Shown one piece after another: positions 9,221-17,869 of a DNA stretch of 34,866 nt. Made by a program: the position numbers and the translations under genes. The notes below the pieces were generated by a model, which saw nothing but the letters and a program-made list of their open reading frames with translations, was not told the origin of the DNA and did not search any database. Each line of letters begins with the position of its first letter. Position 1 is the first letter of the stretch. This DNA is from JAIPEI01 sp964443135 (GTDB lineage: Bacteria > Desulfobacterota > DSM-4660 > Desulfatiglandales > HGW-15), in contig CAYUBQ010000042.1 of NCBI GenBank assembly GCA_964443135.1, forward strand, positions 1 to 34,866, written 5' to 3'.

Positions 9221-9340
9221 GGCGGCCGGGTGCGGGTTGGGATGGGTTCTCCTGGCATGGGTCCGGCGGAGGTCCACCCGGGGGCCGAAGACATGAATTT
9301 CGGTTGTCCGGCTCCGGCTCGAAAGGTAAAAGGAGGCAGG

Positions 9341-11245
9341 GTGAAGGGAAGCCGACTCATGGGATCGAGGGGGGAACGATTGCGCTGTCGAAACTGCGGA
9401 GGCCGGAACGGGGAAGCGGCCAACTTCTGCTCCCACTGCGGAGCGTCTCTCCAGAGGGGCGACGCCCGGCGCGTTCCGGAAGGGGGCCGCCGGGGTCGGC
9501 TGGTCCTGGTGGGCCTGCTCGCGGTGGCGGCCGCCCTCCTGGCCGTCTGGCGTCTGTCGCCGTCTCCCGTGGGCGAGGACGGAAGGGGGGAGGTCCGGGA
9601 CGGAGGAGGCAGCGGGATGCCCCCCGCCGTCCGCGAGGATTCCCCGGAGAGGACCGGTCCGAAGACCCCCGTGGACGGACGAAGGCTTCGGGACCTGGTT
9701 GCGGGTGAGGTCACGGTGTCTCACCACCTGGGACTCGAGCTGGCGAGAATCCCGGCAGCCGTGGTGTCGGGTCGCTGGATCGCACTCCCGGTCCGCTCCT
9801 GCTACGGCGGGGACCGGTGGCGATTCCGGGAGGGAGGAGGCCGCTCGTTGGAGATCCTCAGCGGGGCGTGGCGGGACGGGGATCCCGTGGCCCTCTGGCG
9901 GCTCGAGGAGGGCCCCGTGCTGCCCGGTCCCGAGCTGGCGTCCTGGCGGCCGGAGAAACCCCTGACCTGGACATCGCTGGTCTCGGACCGGCGGCGGGAA
10001 GGGCTCGTGGTGCAGGTGGCGGAGCGTTCCGAGCGAATGGTCTTCATCGAGCCGGGATCGCTGCCCGAGGAGCCGGGGATCTACACGCAGGCGCAACGGG
10101 TGGTCGGGTGGACCTTCGGATCCCGGCTCCATACCGGGGTCCTCTGGACCGGCCCGCCGGGGAGCGAGCTCCAGAGCGACATCCGGGTCGATCACTTCTA
10201 CAGCGTCACCTTTGCAAACGGCCGGGAGGAGCGGTTCGTCAGGGCCCTGGCCGTGGGGGGGGAGGATGCCCCCCTGGAGCGGCTGGAGATCTTCGCGGAG
10301 GGCTTTCGGATTCCGCCGGAGCTCGCCCCGGGTCAAACCGCGCCGGCCCTTCGAGGGGATGCGGCCGCCGAAAGGATGAGGGAGATCGCAGCGGGTCTTC
10401 TGGAGAAGGGGTTTGCACGGGAGGTCGCCGACCTGCTGGACATGGACGTGCTCCTCGCCGCGGGCGATGCGGAACTCGCCATCCAGTCCCTTCTTGCCAC
10501 CTCGGAGTACTACGGCGCGCAGGCCGCCGTCGATCTGGCGGACGAACTTCTCGGCAGCCCGGGCATCCGGATCGGGGCCGGCGCGATGCGCCTGCGGGAG
10601 CGGGCGAGGTCGCTCTCGGTGGGTTGGATCGGGGACCGCCTGGCCCGGGCCGACACGCTGGGCGCGTGGAGGGCGTACAAGCGGGTGCGGGACCTGTTTC
10701 CGGACGATCCGGAGATTCGGCTGCTGGGCGTGGAGATCGCCCTGGAGGACGGGGACTGGCGCGCCGCCCAGGGGCTTCTTCCCGAAAGGGGTTTCCCCGG
10801 GGAGCTGGCCGAGCGGGCTGCGAGGCTGGCCGGCCGGGCCGCGCAGCTCCAGGCGGAGGAGGGGAAGATCGTCATCCGCTTTCAGCCGGGGCTTCGCCGC
10901 ATCCCGGTCCGAGCGACGCTGAACCGCACGGTCGAGCAGGAGTTCGTGATCGACACCGGTGCCTCCCTGGTCACGATTCCCACCGCCACGGCCAGGCGCC
11001 TGGGCCTGCGCGTCGACGAGAGCACTCACGAACGCTGGGTCTCCACCGCGGGAGGTCCGGTCCTGGCCAAAGAGGTGACCCTGGCCTCCGTCGAGCTCGA
11101 AAAGAGGAGGGTGGACAACGTCCGAGCTTGGGTGCTGGACATCCCCGGTCACCCCGAGACCGGACTCCTGGGGCTCAACTACCTGAGCCGATTTCACGTG
11201 GAGATCGACAACGGGCGCGGGGTCCTGATGCTCACGCCCCGGTAG
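9341..11245 (+). CDS. Zinc-ribbon membrane protein with C-terminal retropepsin-like aspartic protease domain
   Basis: The 634-residue protein has an unusual layout. A rubredoxin-like zinc ribbon (CRNC at 16-19, CSHC at 30-33) is followed by one membrane helix (about 54-72) and a low-complexity linker. Next comes a beta-rich region (about 120-300) that loosely recalls a trypsin-like barrel but has no GDSGG, then an alpha-helical stretch. A retropepsin-like domain closes it, with EFVIDTGAS (Asp538) and GLLGLNYLSRFHVEID near the end, as in clan AA single-domain proteases. The ribbon should be cytoplasmic and the protease periplasmic. GTG 9341 has AGGAGG 4 nt upstream; ATG 9359 is a near-equal alternative. 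Function and target are unknown. Confidence 0.82.
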   Translation: MKGSRLMGSRGERLRCRNCGGRNGEAANFCSHCGASLQRGDARRVPEGGRRGRLVLVGLLAVAAALLAVWRLSPSPVGEDGRGEVRDGGGSGMPPAVREDSPERTGPKTPVDGRRLRDLVAGEVTVSHHLGLELARIPAAVVSGRWIALPVRSCYGGDRWRFREGGGRSLEILSGAWRDGDPVALWRLEEGPVLPGPELASWRPEKPLTWTSLVSDRRREGLVVQVAERSERMVFIEPGSLPEEPGIYTQAQRVVGWTFGSRLHTGVLWTGPPGSELQSDIRVDHFYSVTFANGREERFVRALAVGGEDAPLERLEIFAEGFRIPPELAPGQTAPALRGDAAAERMREIAAGLLEKGFAREVADLLDMDVLLAAGDAELAIQSLLATSEYYGAQAAVDLADELLGSPGIRIGAGAMRLRERARSLSVGWIGDRLARADTLGAWRAYKRVRDLFPDDPEIRLLGVEIALEDGDWRAAQGLLPERGFPGELAERAARLAGRAAQLQAEEGKIVIRFQPGLRRIPVRATLNRTVEQEFVIDTGASLVTIPTATARRLGLRVDESTHERWVSTAGGPVLAKEVTLASVELEKRRVDNVRAWVLDIPGHPETGLLGLNYLSRFHVEIDNGRGVLMLTPR

Positions 11246-11346
11246 CCGCGGTCGGTAAGCAGGCCGGCCTCCCGGCCGCTCCGACGGCCTTCCGGTCCGC
11301 GGAAGGCACGAGGATGTACGGGGAAGAAAGGGACGGTCTTTTGCCA

Positions 11347-11375
11347 TTGCCTCCCGGTTTCGCGCTCGCTATAAT
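11347..11375 (+). promoter_or_regulatory. Orphan sigma-70-type promoter with consensus -10
   Basis: TTGCCT (11347-11352, 4 of 6) and a perfect TATAAT (11370-11375) are spaced by 17 nt. Transcription would begin near 11382 and run into the gap and then antisense to the minus-strand PHP gene. No convincing coding sequence follows on this strand. Confidence 0.5.
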
Positions 11376-11485
11376 TCCGGTGGCCGTCCCAAATCGGCTC
11401 CTGGAACGGGGCTTCTCGGGTGTGCGTGCATCTTTTCTCTCGAGCGTCTTCCGGTATTCCCAACAAGGCAAGACCCGTATCGAGG

Positions 11486-11518
11486 AAAAAAACGGCACTT
11501 CGGGAAGCCCTTCCGTTT
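11486..11518 (-). terminator. Rho-independent-like terminator of the PHP gene
   Basis: Read on the minus strand, a 6-bp stem (AAACGG at 11518-11513 with CCGTTT at 11495-11490) encloses a GC-rich inner region and runs into seven T residues (11492-11486). It lies about 230 nt downstream of the PHP-gene stop, so it would end a long 3' untranslated region. Confidence 0.4.
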
Positions 11519-11750
11519 CAGGAGGAGGGGCCCGAATGAGCCGCGAGCGGGTAGGCCAGGTCCAGGGTGATGCCCGCGAAACCCGCCTGCCTGCGAAGAA
11601 GCCGGCCGCCCGGGAGGGTCGAAGGTGAAGGGCAGCTCGACCCGGGGACAGCGCCATGACGCGCGAGGAGGCCGTTCTCCTCGGGGGTGAACCCCGGAGG
11701 CCCCGGCGGCAGGGCCGGGAGCACGGAATGAGAGGCCGCTCGATACAGGG

Positions 11751-12575
11751 TCAGAGCTCTTCCTCACGGCCCGGCAGCGGGACCAGGACCTTCTCCCCGG
11801 CGCGGATGCGGAAGAAGCGGGTGTATCCCGCCTGCAGGGCGAGCTCCAGCGCCGCGTCCAACCCCGCGCCCACCTCGCCGGGGCGGTGGGCATCCGAGCC
11901 GAAGCAGATCGGGATTTCACGCTCACGGGCCAGGGAGAGAAGCGGCAGGGACGGGTAGATCTCCCCGATGGGTTTCCTCAAACCCGCGGCGTTCACCTCG
12001 ATGCCCATGCCGGCCTTGGCGATCCGATCCAGCGCCGGGGCGGCCATCTCGGCGAGGTCCCGGTCGGAAGGGCGGTAGCCGAACTTCTTGGGTAGATCCA
12101 GATGTCCCACCGCATCGTACAACCCGGAGTCGGCCAGCCGTTCGATCAGCCCGAAGTAGCTGCGCCAGGTGGCCCGGACGTCGACGGCGTCCCAGATGTG
12201 CCGGTCCTCGGGGTTGTCGAACCCCCAGGCTTCGATGAAGTGTACCGAGCCCAGGACGAAATCGAACCCCTGGGCGGGCAGCCAGTCCCCCAGGAACGCC
12301 TCGCACCCGTCGTAGTAGTCCGCCTCGATACCGAAGAGGACCTCCGGGGCGTTTCCGTCCTGCAGGTCGAGGATCATCGCGCGGTAATCGGAGAAGTCGT
12401 CCAAGGCCATGCGGTGGGCGGGGTCGTACCCGTTCGGGGCCGGGCAGTGGTCCGTGAAGCAGATCTCGGGGATTCCCAGGTCGAGGGCGGTGGAACGGTA
12501 CTCCCGGACCGTGCCTTCGGCATGCTTGCACAGGGGCGTGTGAAGGTGATAATCGGGTATCGGGGCTCGCGTCAT
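11751..12575 (-). CDS. Histidinol-phosphatase, PHP family (HisJ/HisK type)
   Basis: The 274-residue protein is a PHP-domain metallo-phosphoesterase of the type that dephosphorylates L-histidinol phosphate in histidine synthesis. All metal-binding blocks are visible: DYHLHTPLCKHAEGT (residues 8-22), CFTDHCP, FGIEADYYDG, LGSVHFI, AVGHLDL and FGSDAHRP. Length matches the family. The ATG at 12575 is the first start and leads directly into the DYHLHT strand. It stands alone on the minus strand, divergent from a transporter gene. A hisC gene is encoded 13 kb away, so the pathway is scattered here. A related PHP phosphoesterase with another substrate cannot be excluded. Confidence 0.88.
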   Translation of the reverse strand: MTRAPIPDYHLHTPLCKHAEGTVREYRSTALDLGIPEICFTDHCPAPNGYDPAHRMALDDFSDYRAMILDLQDGNAPEVLFGIEADYYDGCEAFLGDWLPAQGFDFVLGSVHFIEAWGFDNPEDRHIWDAVDVRATWRSYFGLIERLADSGLYDAVGHLDLPKKFGYRPSDRDLAEMAAPALDRIAKAGMGIEVNAAGLRKPIGEIYPSLPLLSLAREREIPICFGSDAHRPGEVGAGLDAALELALQAGYTRFFRIRAGEKVLVPLPGREEEL

Positions 12576-12753
12576 GGGGACTCCGGGTTCGGCGCCGTCT
12601 CAGCGCGTCTTTAGAGGATCGAAACACCCCCGCCGCGGTTCGGCGGAGGCGGACGGGTCGTCGGGCAACGGAAAGGCAGTATAGGTTCGAGCCGCCGCCC
12701 TGTCAACGTGGGCGCCGTATCCCGTGCGAGGGGTGGGGATCAGGGAGCAGGGT

Positions 12754-13686
12754 TTGGACGAACGGACCAACATCGCCGCTTATGCTTCACTGTCCGCGGC
12801 GGTCGTTTTCTGGGGTCTCTCCTTTGTGGCCACCAAGGTGGCCCTGGAGACCATCCCCACCTTCACCCTGATCTTTTTTCGGTTCGGGCTGGCCGGGCTG
12901 CTGTTCATGGTCGTGAGTGCGGTGCGCGGAGGGCTTCCGAGGCTGACCCGCCGCGCCCACCTCAAGCTGTTCCTGATGGCCGTTTTCGAGCCGGGCCTCT
13001 ACTTCTACTTCGAGACCGTGGGGCTTCAGCACACCACGGCGCCCAAGGCCGCCCTGATCATCGCCACGGTTCCCGTGGCGGTCCTGGTCTTTGCGAGGGT
13101 CCTGATCGGGGAGCGGATCCGGCTGTTCTCTCTGATCGGCATCCTGGTCAGCCTCGCGGGCATCGGCGTGCTCATCACGGGGGACCCCGGGTTTCGCTGG
13201 GCCCTGGGAGATCATTTGACCGGGGACCTGCTCATCATCGGTGCGGTGGTCACGGCGGCCCTCTACATGGTGGGGGCCCGCGACCTGGGACGGGACTACT
13301 CGGCCTGGGACATCACCTGCTTCCAGATCCTGTACGGCGCCCTGTTCTACGCGCCCATGTTCCTGATGGAAACGTCCTCCATGGACTGGGGAGCCGTGAG
13401 CGGCTCCTCGCTCCTGGCGGCGGTCTACCTGACCCTGTTCGCCACGGTGGTCGCGTTTCTCTGCTACAACTTCGGCCTCACCCGGATCCAGGCCTCCAGG
13501 GCGTCGGTTTTCATCAACGGGATCCCCGTGGTCACGGCGGTGGCGGCCTGGGTCGTCCTGGGGGAGCGGCTGACCGTGCTCCAGGCGTGGGGCGGGGCCA
13601 TGGTCCTCCTGGGGGTCTGGATGGCGAACGCCCTGGGGAGGCCGAGGCGGGCGAAGATTTCGGAGGCCGCCGCCGGGGGGCGTTGA
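12754..13686 (+). CDS. EamA/DMT family transporter
   Basis: This is a drug/metabolite transporter family inner-membrane protein with about ten membrane helices arranged as two EamA repeats. The first begins YASLSAAVVFWGLSFVATKVAL and has the FFRFGLAGLLF motif; the second begins near GDLLIIGAVVTAALYMVGA and ends GERLTVLQAWGGAMVLLGVW. I prefer the TTG at 12754 (AGGGAG 6 nt upstream), giving 310 residues that begin at the expected place. The longest frame starts at GTG 12724, which lacks a clear ribosome site. Members export amino acids, metabolites or drugs; the substrate cannot be inferred. The flavoprotein gene follows 50 nt later. Confidence 0.9.
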   Translation: MDERTNIAAYASLSAAVVFWGLSFVATKVALETIPTFTLIFFRFGLAGLLFMVVSAVRGGLPRLTRRAHLKLFLMAVFEPGLYFYFETVGLQHTTAPKAALIIATVPVAVLVFARVLIGERIRLFSLIGILVSLAGIGVLITGDPGFRWALGDHLTGDLLIIGAVVTAALYMVGARDLGRDYSAWDITCFQILYGALFYAPMFLMETSSMDWGAVSGSSLLAAVYLTLFATVVAFLCYNFGLTRIQASRASVFINGIPVVTAVAAWVVLGERLTVLQAWGGAMVLLGVWMANALGRPRRAKISEAAAGGR

Positions 13687-13736
13687 GCGGCCGCGGCTTC
13701 CCGCGGCCCAAACCCATGTCAACCAGGGGAAGAACC

Positions 13737-15086
13737 ATGTCTTACGAGGCGATCATCGTCGGGGCGGGCCCGGCGGGCATATTCACCGCGCACACCCTGG
13801 CCGAGGCGGGTGTGGAGGGGGTCCTGCTCCTGGAGCAGGGAAAGGACCTGGCCGGCCGCGAGCGGGGCAGGCGGGAGGACGTCCTCAGCGGCTGGGGCGG
13901 TGCCGGGGCGTTCAGCGACGGCAAGCTGACACTGTCTCCGGAGGTCGGAGGATTCCTGGGCGAGTTCCTGACACCCGACGCCCTCGACGGACTGCTCGCC
14001 GCCACGGATGCACAGTACGTGGCCCATGGGGCTCCGACCGAGGTGTTCGGGGAGCGTTCGCCGGGGCTGGAGGAGCTCGCGGACCAGGCCCGGCTGGCCG
14101 ACCTGAAGCTGATTCCCTCGCGGATCCGGCACATCGGCACGGACCACTGCCCTCGGGTCCTGGAGCGGTTCCGGAGCTCCGTGGCGGAGAAGGTGGAGAT
14201 CAGAACGGGCTGCCGGGTGGCCGAGATCCTCGTCGAAGCCGGGAGGGTCTCCGGGGTGGCGCTGGAGAGCGGCGAGACCCTCCCCTGCCGCTTCGTGGTG
14301 GCCGCTCCCGGACGCTCCGGGGCCGGGTGGATGAAGGACCAGGCCGAGTCCCTCGGGCTTCGGACCCAGGCCAGCCCGGTGGACATCGGCGTCCGCGTGG
14401 AGCTCCCCGGGGCCGTGTTCAAGAGGATCACGGACCTCACCTACGAGTCGAAGTTCATCTACTACTGCCGGACCTTTGACGACAAAATCCGGACGTTCTG
14501 CATGAACCCCTACGGCGAGGTGGTGACCGAGTGGCACGGAGGGATCACCACCATCAACGGCCACAGCTACGCGGAGCGCCGCCGGGAGAACACCAACTTC
14601 GCCATCCTGGTGAGCAGCGCCTTCACCGAGCCGTTCGACGACCCCATCGGATACGGCCGCTACATCGCCCGTCTGGCCAACTTCCTCGGCGGCGGCGCCA
14701 TGGTCCAGCGGCTGGGCGACCTGCTGGCCGGCCGGCGCAGCACCCCGGAGAGGATCGCGCGGTGCCTCACGCGCCCCAGCCTTTCGGAGGCCACCCCGGG
14801 GGACCTCAGCTTCGTCTTTCCCTATCGGCACCTCCAAGGGATCATCGAGATGCTCCAGGCCCTCGAGAAGGTGGCCCCCGGCGTCTACTCGCGCCACACC
14901 CTCCTCTACGGGGTCGAGGTCAAGTTCTACTCGAACCGGATCCAGGTCTCCCCGGAGATGGAGACCGGGGTGGAGAACCTGTTCGCCGTGGGCGACGGGG
15001 CGGGCATCACCCGGAGCCTGATCCAGGCGTCGGCCAGCGGGGTCCTGGCGGCCCGGGCCTTGGCAGCTCGGGTGAAGAGGATATGA
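13737..15086 (+). CDS. FAD-dependent dehydrogenase (COG2509-like)
   Basis: The 449-residue protein has an N-terminal Rossmann dinucleotide fold (EAIIVGAGPAGIF, residues 4-16) and the signature GWGGAGAFSDGKL that marks the uncharacterised NAD(FAD)-utilising dehydrogenase group COG2509. The C-terminal FAD motif NLFAVGDGAGITRSLIQAS is intact. No signal peptide or membrane helix is seen, so it should be a soluble cytoplasmic flavoprotein. The ATG at 13737 has AGGGGA 6 nt upstream; an in-frame ATG at 13716 precedes that site and is less likely. It follows the transporter gene closely and may be co-transcribed. The physiological substrate of this family is not established to my knowledge. Confidence 0.88.
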   Translation: MSYEAIIVGAGPAGIFTAHTLAEAGVEGVLLLEQGKDLAGRERGRREDVLSGWGGAGAFSDGKLTLSPEVGGFLGEFLTPDALDGLLAATDAQYVAHGAPTEVFGERSPGLEELADQARLADLKLIPSRIRHIGTDHCPRVLERFRSSVAEKVEIRTGCRVAEILVEAGRVSGVALESGETLPCRFVVAAPGRSGAGWMKDQAESLGLRTQASPVDIGVRVELPGAVFKRITDLTYESKFIYYCRTFDDKIRTFCMNPYGEVVTEWHGGITTINGHSYAERRRENTNFAILVSSAFTEPFDDPIGYGRYIARLANFLGGGAMVQRLGDLLAGRRSTPERIARCLTRPSLSEATPGDLSFVFPYRHLQGIIEMLQALEKVAPGVYSRHTLLYGVEVKFYSNRIQVSPEMETGVENLFAVGDGAGITRSLIQASASGVLAARALAARVKRI

Positions 15087-15103
15087 GCTTCGGTCGCTTT
15101 TCT

Positions 15104-15131
15104 TTGACATCCCATCGCATTTCCGTATCCT
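15104..15131 (+). promoter_or_regulatory. Sigma-70-type promoter upstream of the secreted-protein cluster
   Basis: A perfect TTGACA (15104-15109) and TATCCT (15126-15131, 4 of 6) are separated by 16 nt. The start point near 15138 leaves a leader of about 230 nt before the first gene, long enough to hold a regulatory element, though I recognise none. Confidence 0.55.
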
Positions 15132-15367
15132 GAAAGACCTGCCATTTCGAGGAACCGTTCCGGGCGCTGCAGCCTTCTCGGCGATTTCAGAGAAGAACGC
15201 CGGTGCCTGGAGGGTTCCGACGATCCGCTCGGGAACGCCGGGAAGGGTCCGTGGCACGGGTGTGAGGAAGGGTCGAATGGACCCCGCGGCTCCGCGCGGC
15301 GGGCCCGGCAGTCGGTCAGGCGCCCTTGTGCGGTCGCATGGTCGTTTGAAAGGAGAGTGTACGAGAC

Positions 15368-17854
15368 GTGAAGAAAGCCCTCAGCCTCTCTCTGGCGCTC
15401 TTGATGGTGAGTCTGGCCGTTTTTCCCCTTTCCCCTGCCCGGGCCGACACGCAAGCACCCCCGGAGATGCGGCCCGTCAAGATCCACTACCCGCCCGATG
15501 CCGGGGAAGAGCGCTTTCTGGATCTCTTTTTTTCGTTCGACCGGCTGTGTCGGCACCGATATCTGATGCGCGCCTCTCTGCCGGAAGAGTGGGCGAGAAT
15601 GGGGGAGAAGCTCTCCGCCGAGCTGGGCATCGCGGGGGACCTTCCCAGTCGATCCGGAGAGGCATGGGGCGAAAACCTCTACAATGCGTATCTCCGCTAC
15701 TCGGAAACCCATGATGTCGAGCTGAGCTTTTACCTGCGCGCCCTCCTGATGCTGGGGGAGAGTTACCTGTTTGCGAGTCAGGGCTACTTCGACCGACACG
15801 ATCCGAGATTTCTTCCCTGTTATGAACGGGGAATCACCGTCCTCCAGGAGATCCTCGGGTTTGTCGAGAGCTGGACCGGATCGTCGTCCTCCCGGCGGAC
15901 CGAGGCCGTCCTCCTGCCCGCCTACAGCAAGGGCACCGGATCGGGTCCCCTGGGCGGGCGCACGGAGTATCTCCCCCATGCCGGTTTCGAGACCATCGGG
16001 ACCGGGTTCGTAGGCCCCCTGGGCGTGATCCGCCGCAACGTGAGCCACGATCCCCTCGAGCGATACGACACCCTGGAGAAGTACCGGGAGGTCCTGGATG
16101 CCATGAACACCCCGGGCACCCAGATTCCCACCACGAGGACCGCGCGTGACCTGCTGTCGAGCTTCTGCCCCTGGGGCGTGGGCGTCTACTTCTGGCTCAA
16201 AGGGGCCGGCATGACGGAGCGGCTCGACTTTCGCATCCTTCGACCCTACGCGCGGGGGCTGGACAAGAACCTCCACGAAAAGCTGATGAACAACATGCAG
16301 GGGCTTTTCTCGAGCAGGTTCCATTACGTCGATGTTTCCGAGTGGCCCCCGCTGGTCAGCGATCTCAGCATCCCGGTCCAGAGGGTTTCTCCCATGATCA
16401 GGGCCCGCATGGACTGCGTGGTGAACGAGGCGGGGTGCCTGCGGACCCACGAAGAGAAGCGCGCGGCGGCGGACAGGGAGGTCGCGTTCTGCCGGGACGT
16501 CCGGGATGCCGTGACCGGAGGGGATGCCGTGACCGGAGGGGGTGCGGCCGGCACCGGACCGGGGAAGGACTCCTTTCGTTCGGATGTCGTCGGGGACCTC
16601 GGAGACAGGCAGATCCGGTGGTTGTGGGTGGGCGAACCCACCTACAACCTGTGGGTGGTCTCGCCCGTTCTCTACAACTGGAGAGCCAGCGACTACGTCA
16701 ACCTGGTCTTCAACCTGTACAAGTGGGCGAGCGGCGGGCCCGTCTGGGGCGCCGTCTCCGTGGGGATGGACGCTGCGGGCGCCAAGGCCCTGGACGGGCT
16801 CTTCCAGTTTTTCAAGACCTCCCCCGTACCCGTTCCCCTCTTCTCCAACGTGTTGACGGAGGTCGCCGTCGATCAGTACAGCACCTGGGTGAAAGGCGAG
16901 CGGGTTCCCGTCTACGGGACGCTCAAAGCCGGTGAGTGGGTGGACGGCAGGGACCTGCTCATGGACGTCACCAACACGGTCTTCGGGGCCATGGAGTCCG
17001 CGAATCGGGAAACCCTGTTCGGGGGCATCGATCCGGGGGAGATCGACATGGGGAGGACCTATGACGGGTCCCCCATCCCTCCCGTGCTGCTGGTCGGCAA
17101 TGTGGTGGGCGTGCAGGACGTTCCGGACGGCGAGTATCCCAACCAGGTCAACGTGACCCGGTTTTTCGTCATGGACCCGAACCTGCAAGGCGGAACCGCC
17201 GGTTACGATCTGGCTGAGAGCCCGCTTCTCGGCATGAAGAGAGACGACTTCTGCATCGGGTGGTCTGCCGGCGGGGCCCCCATGCCGTCGGTGACCATGG
17301 TCACCAGCTTCGCACCGAGCGGTCAGATCCTCACCTTCCGGCTGGACCCGGAAACGACCGGGCTGATCTCCGGGGACGACTCCGTGAAAGCGGAGCTCTG
17401 GGTGGTCACCCTCGAGGACGAGTACAAGGTGGCCACGGCCGCCATTCGGAAGGGGGAAGACCGGTTCACCATCGACCTCTACAACGCGGAGCAGCCTGCA
17501 GCGAAAGTCAGTTACGAGCAGGCCATGGCCCGGCACTTCGGAGGGGTGGGTTTCAACCGGCACGTGCGCCCGAAGCCGGGCGAGCACTACACCGCGTTGG
17601 TTCGACTGAGGACGCAGTACGAACTGCGGATGAAGGTGAACGGCCGCGTGGAGACGTACCCGGTCAACCTCTACGCAGGCCCCAGGGGTGCGGGCAGGGA
17701 GAAGCGGCCGGTCACCGGGACCCTTTCCGTCTCCTCCCTGGGCCCCCGCTATCAGGAGCTCCATTACGACCGCGTGATCCGGATTCCCCTCGGCCGGGTG
17801 GAAAAAGGATCGCTCCAAGGCGGGAACCCGCCCCGATCCGCCGGCGACGAATAG
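15368..17854 (+). CDS. Large exported protein of unknown family
   Basis: This 828-residue protein begins with a clear Sec signal peptide (MKKALSLSLALLMVSLAVFP, likely cleaved after PARA near residue 26). I do not recognise a domain. The N-terminal half is mixed helical with many aromatic residues. A short acidic/Gly-rich linker with a duplicated DAVTGG unit is near residues 380-392. The C-terminal third looks beta-rich (for example QILTFRLDPETTGL and YELRMKVNGRVETYPVNLYAG). Seven or so scattered cysteines could form disulfides in the periplasm. The GTG start has AAGGAGAG 11 nt upstream. It is the first gene of an apparent operon; the PASTA protein follows after 15 nt, suggesting they act together. 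Confidence 0.85.
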   Translation: MKKALSLSLALLMVSLAVFPLSPARADTQAPPEMRPVKIHYPPDAGEERFLDLFFSFDRLCRHRYLMRASLPEEWARMGEKLSAELGIAGDLPSRSGEAWGENLYNAYLRYSETHDVELSFYLRALLMLGESYLFASQGYFDRHDPRFLPCYERGITVLQEILGFVESWTGSSSSRRTEAVLLPAYSKGTGSGPLGGRTEYLPHAGFETIGTGFVGPLGVIRRNVSHDPLERYDTLEKYREVLDAMNTPGTQIPTTRTARDLLSSFCPWGVGVYFWLKGAGMTERLDFRILRPYARGLDKNLHEKLMNNMQGLFSSRFHYVDVSEWPPLVSDLSIPVQRVSPMIRARMDCVVNEAGCLRTHEEKRAAADREVAFCRDVRDAVTGGDAVTGGGAAGTGPGKDSFRSDVVGDLGDRQIRWLWVGEPTYNLWVVSPVLYNWRASDYVNLVFNLYKWASGGPVWGAVSVGMDAAGAKALDGLFQFFKTSPVPVPLFSNVLTEVAVDQYSTWVKGERVPVYGTLKAGEWVDGRDLLMDVTNTVFGAMESANRETLFGGIDPGEIDMGRTYDGSPIPPVLLVGNVVGVQDVPDGEYPNQVNVTRFFVMDPNLQGGTAGYDLAESPLLGMKRDDFCIGWSAGGAPMPSVTMVTSFAPSGQILTFRLDPETTGLISGDDSVKAELWVVTLEDEYKVATAAIRKGEDRFTIDLYNAEQPAAKVSYEQAMARHFGGVGFNRHVRPKPGEHYTALVRLRTQYELRMKVNGRVETYPVNLYAGPRGAGREKRPVTGTLSVSSLGPRYQELHYDRVIRIPLGRVEKGSLQGGNPPRSAGDE
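16505..16540 (+). repeat. 18-bp perfect tandem duplication
   Basis: The unit GATGCCGTGACCGGAGGG occurs twice without a gap (16505-16522 and 16523-16540), in frame, encoding DAVTGG twice in the linker of the 828-residue exported protein. It looks like a recent slippage duplication. Confidence 0.9.
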
Positions 17855-17869
17855 CATGGGAGGTCAGCC

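Larger units (their letters stand above)
11246..11750. other. 505-bp gap without a convincing gene
   Basis: None of the reading frames here has a recognisable protein. The gap holds a hairpin without a T-tract (GCCTTCCG 11287-11294 with CGGAAGGC 11300-11307) just after the protease gene, a plus-strand promoter at 11347-11375, and a minus-strand terminator at 11486-11518. A small RNA is possible but not shown. Confidence 0.6.

Noticed and set aside
6230..11347. A 1705-codon open frame on the minus strand across the RND pump and protease genes.
   Set aside because: It is the antisense shadow of well-supported genes. High GC suppresses stop codons, and its translation is His/Gly/Pro/Arg-rich without domains.
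11536..11628. A 30-codon frame after AGGAGG in the gap downstream of the protease gene.
   Set aside because: The ribosome-site-like string is good, but the peptide is arginine-rich with no recognisable features and the frame is short enough to arise by chance.
12708..13736. Long in-frame upstream extension of the FAD dehydrogenase.
   Set aside because: It lies over the DMT transporter in another frame; the Rossmann motif begins a few residues after ATG 13737.
15250..15268. TGGCAC at 15252 as a third sigma-54 promoter.
   Set aside because: There is no TTGC element at the -12 spacing; a TTGACA promoter upstream explains transcription better.
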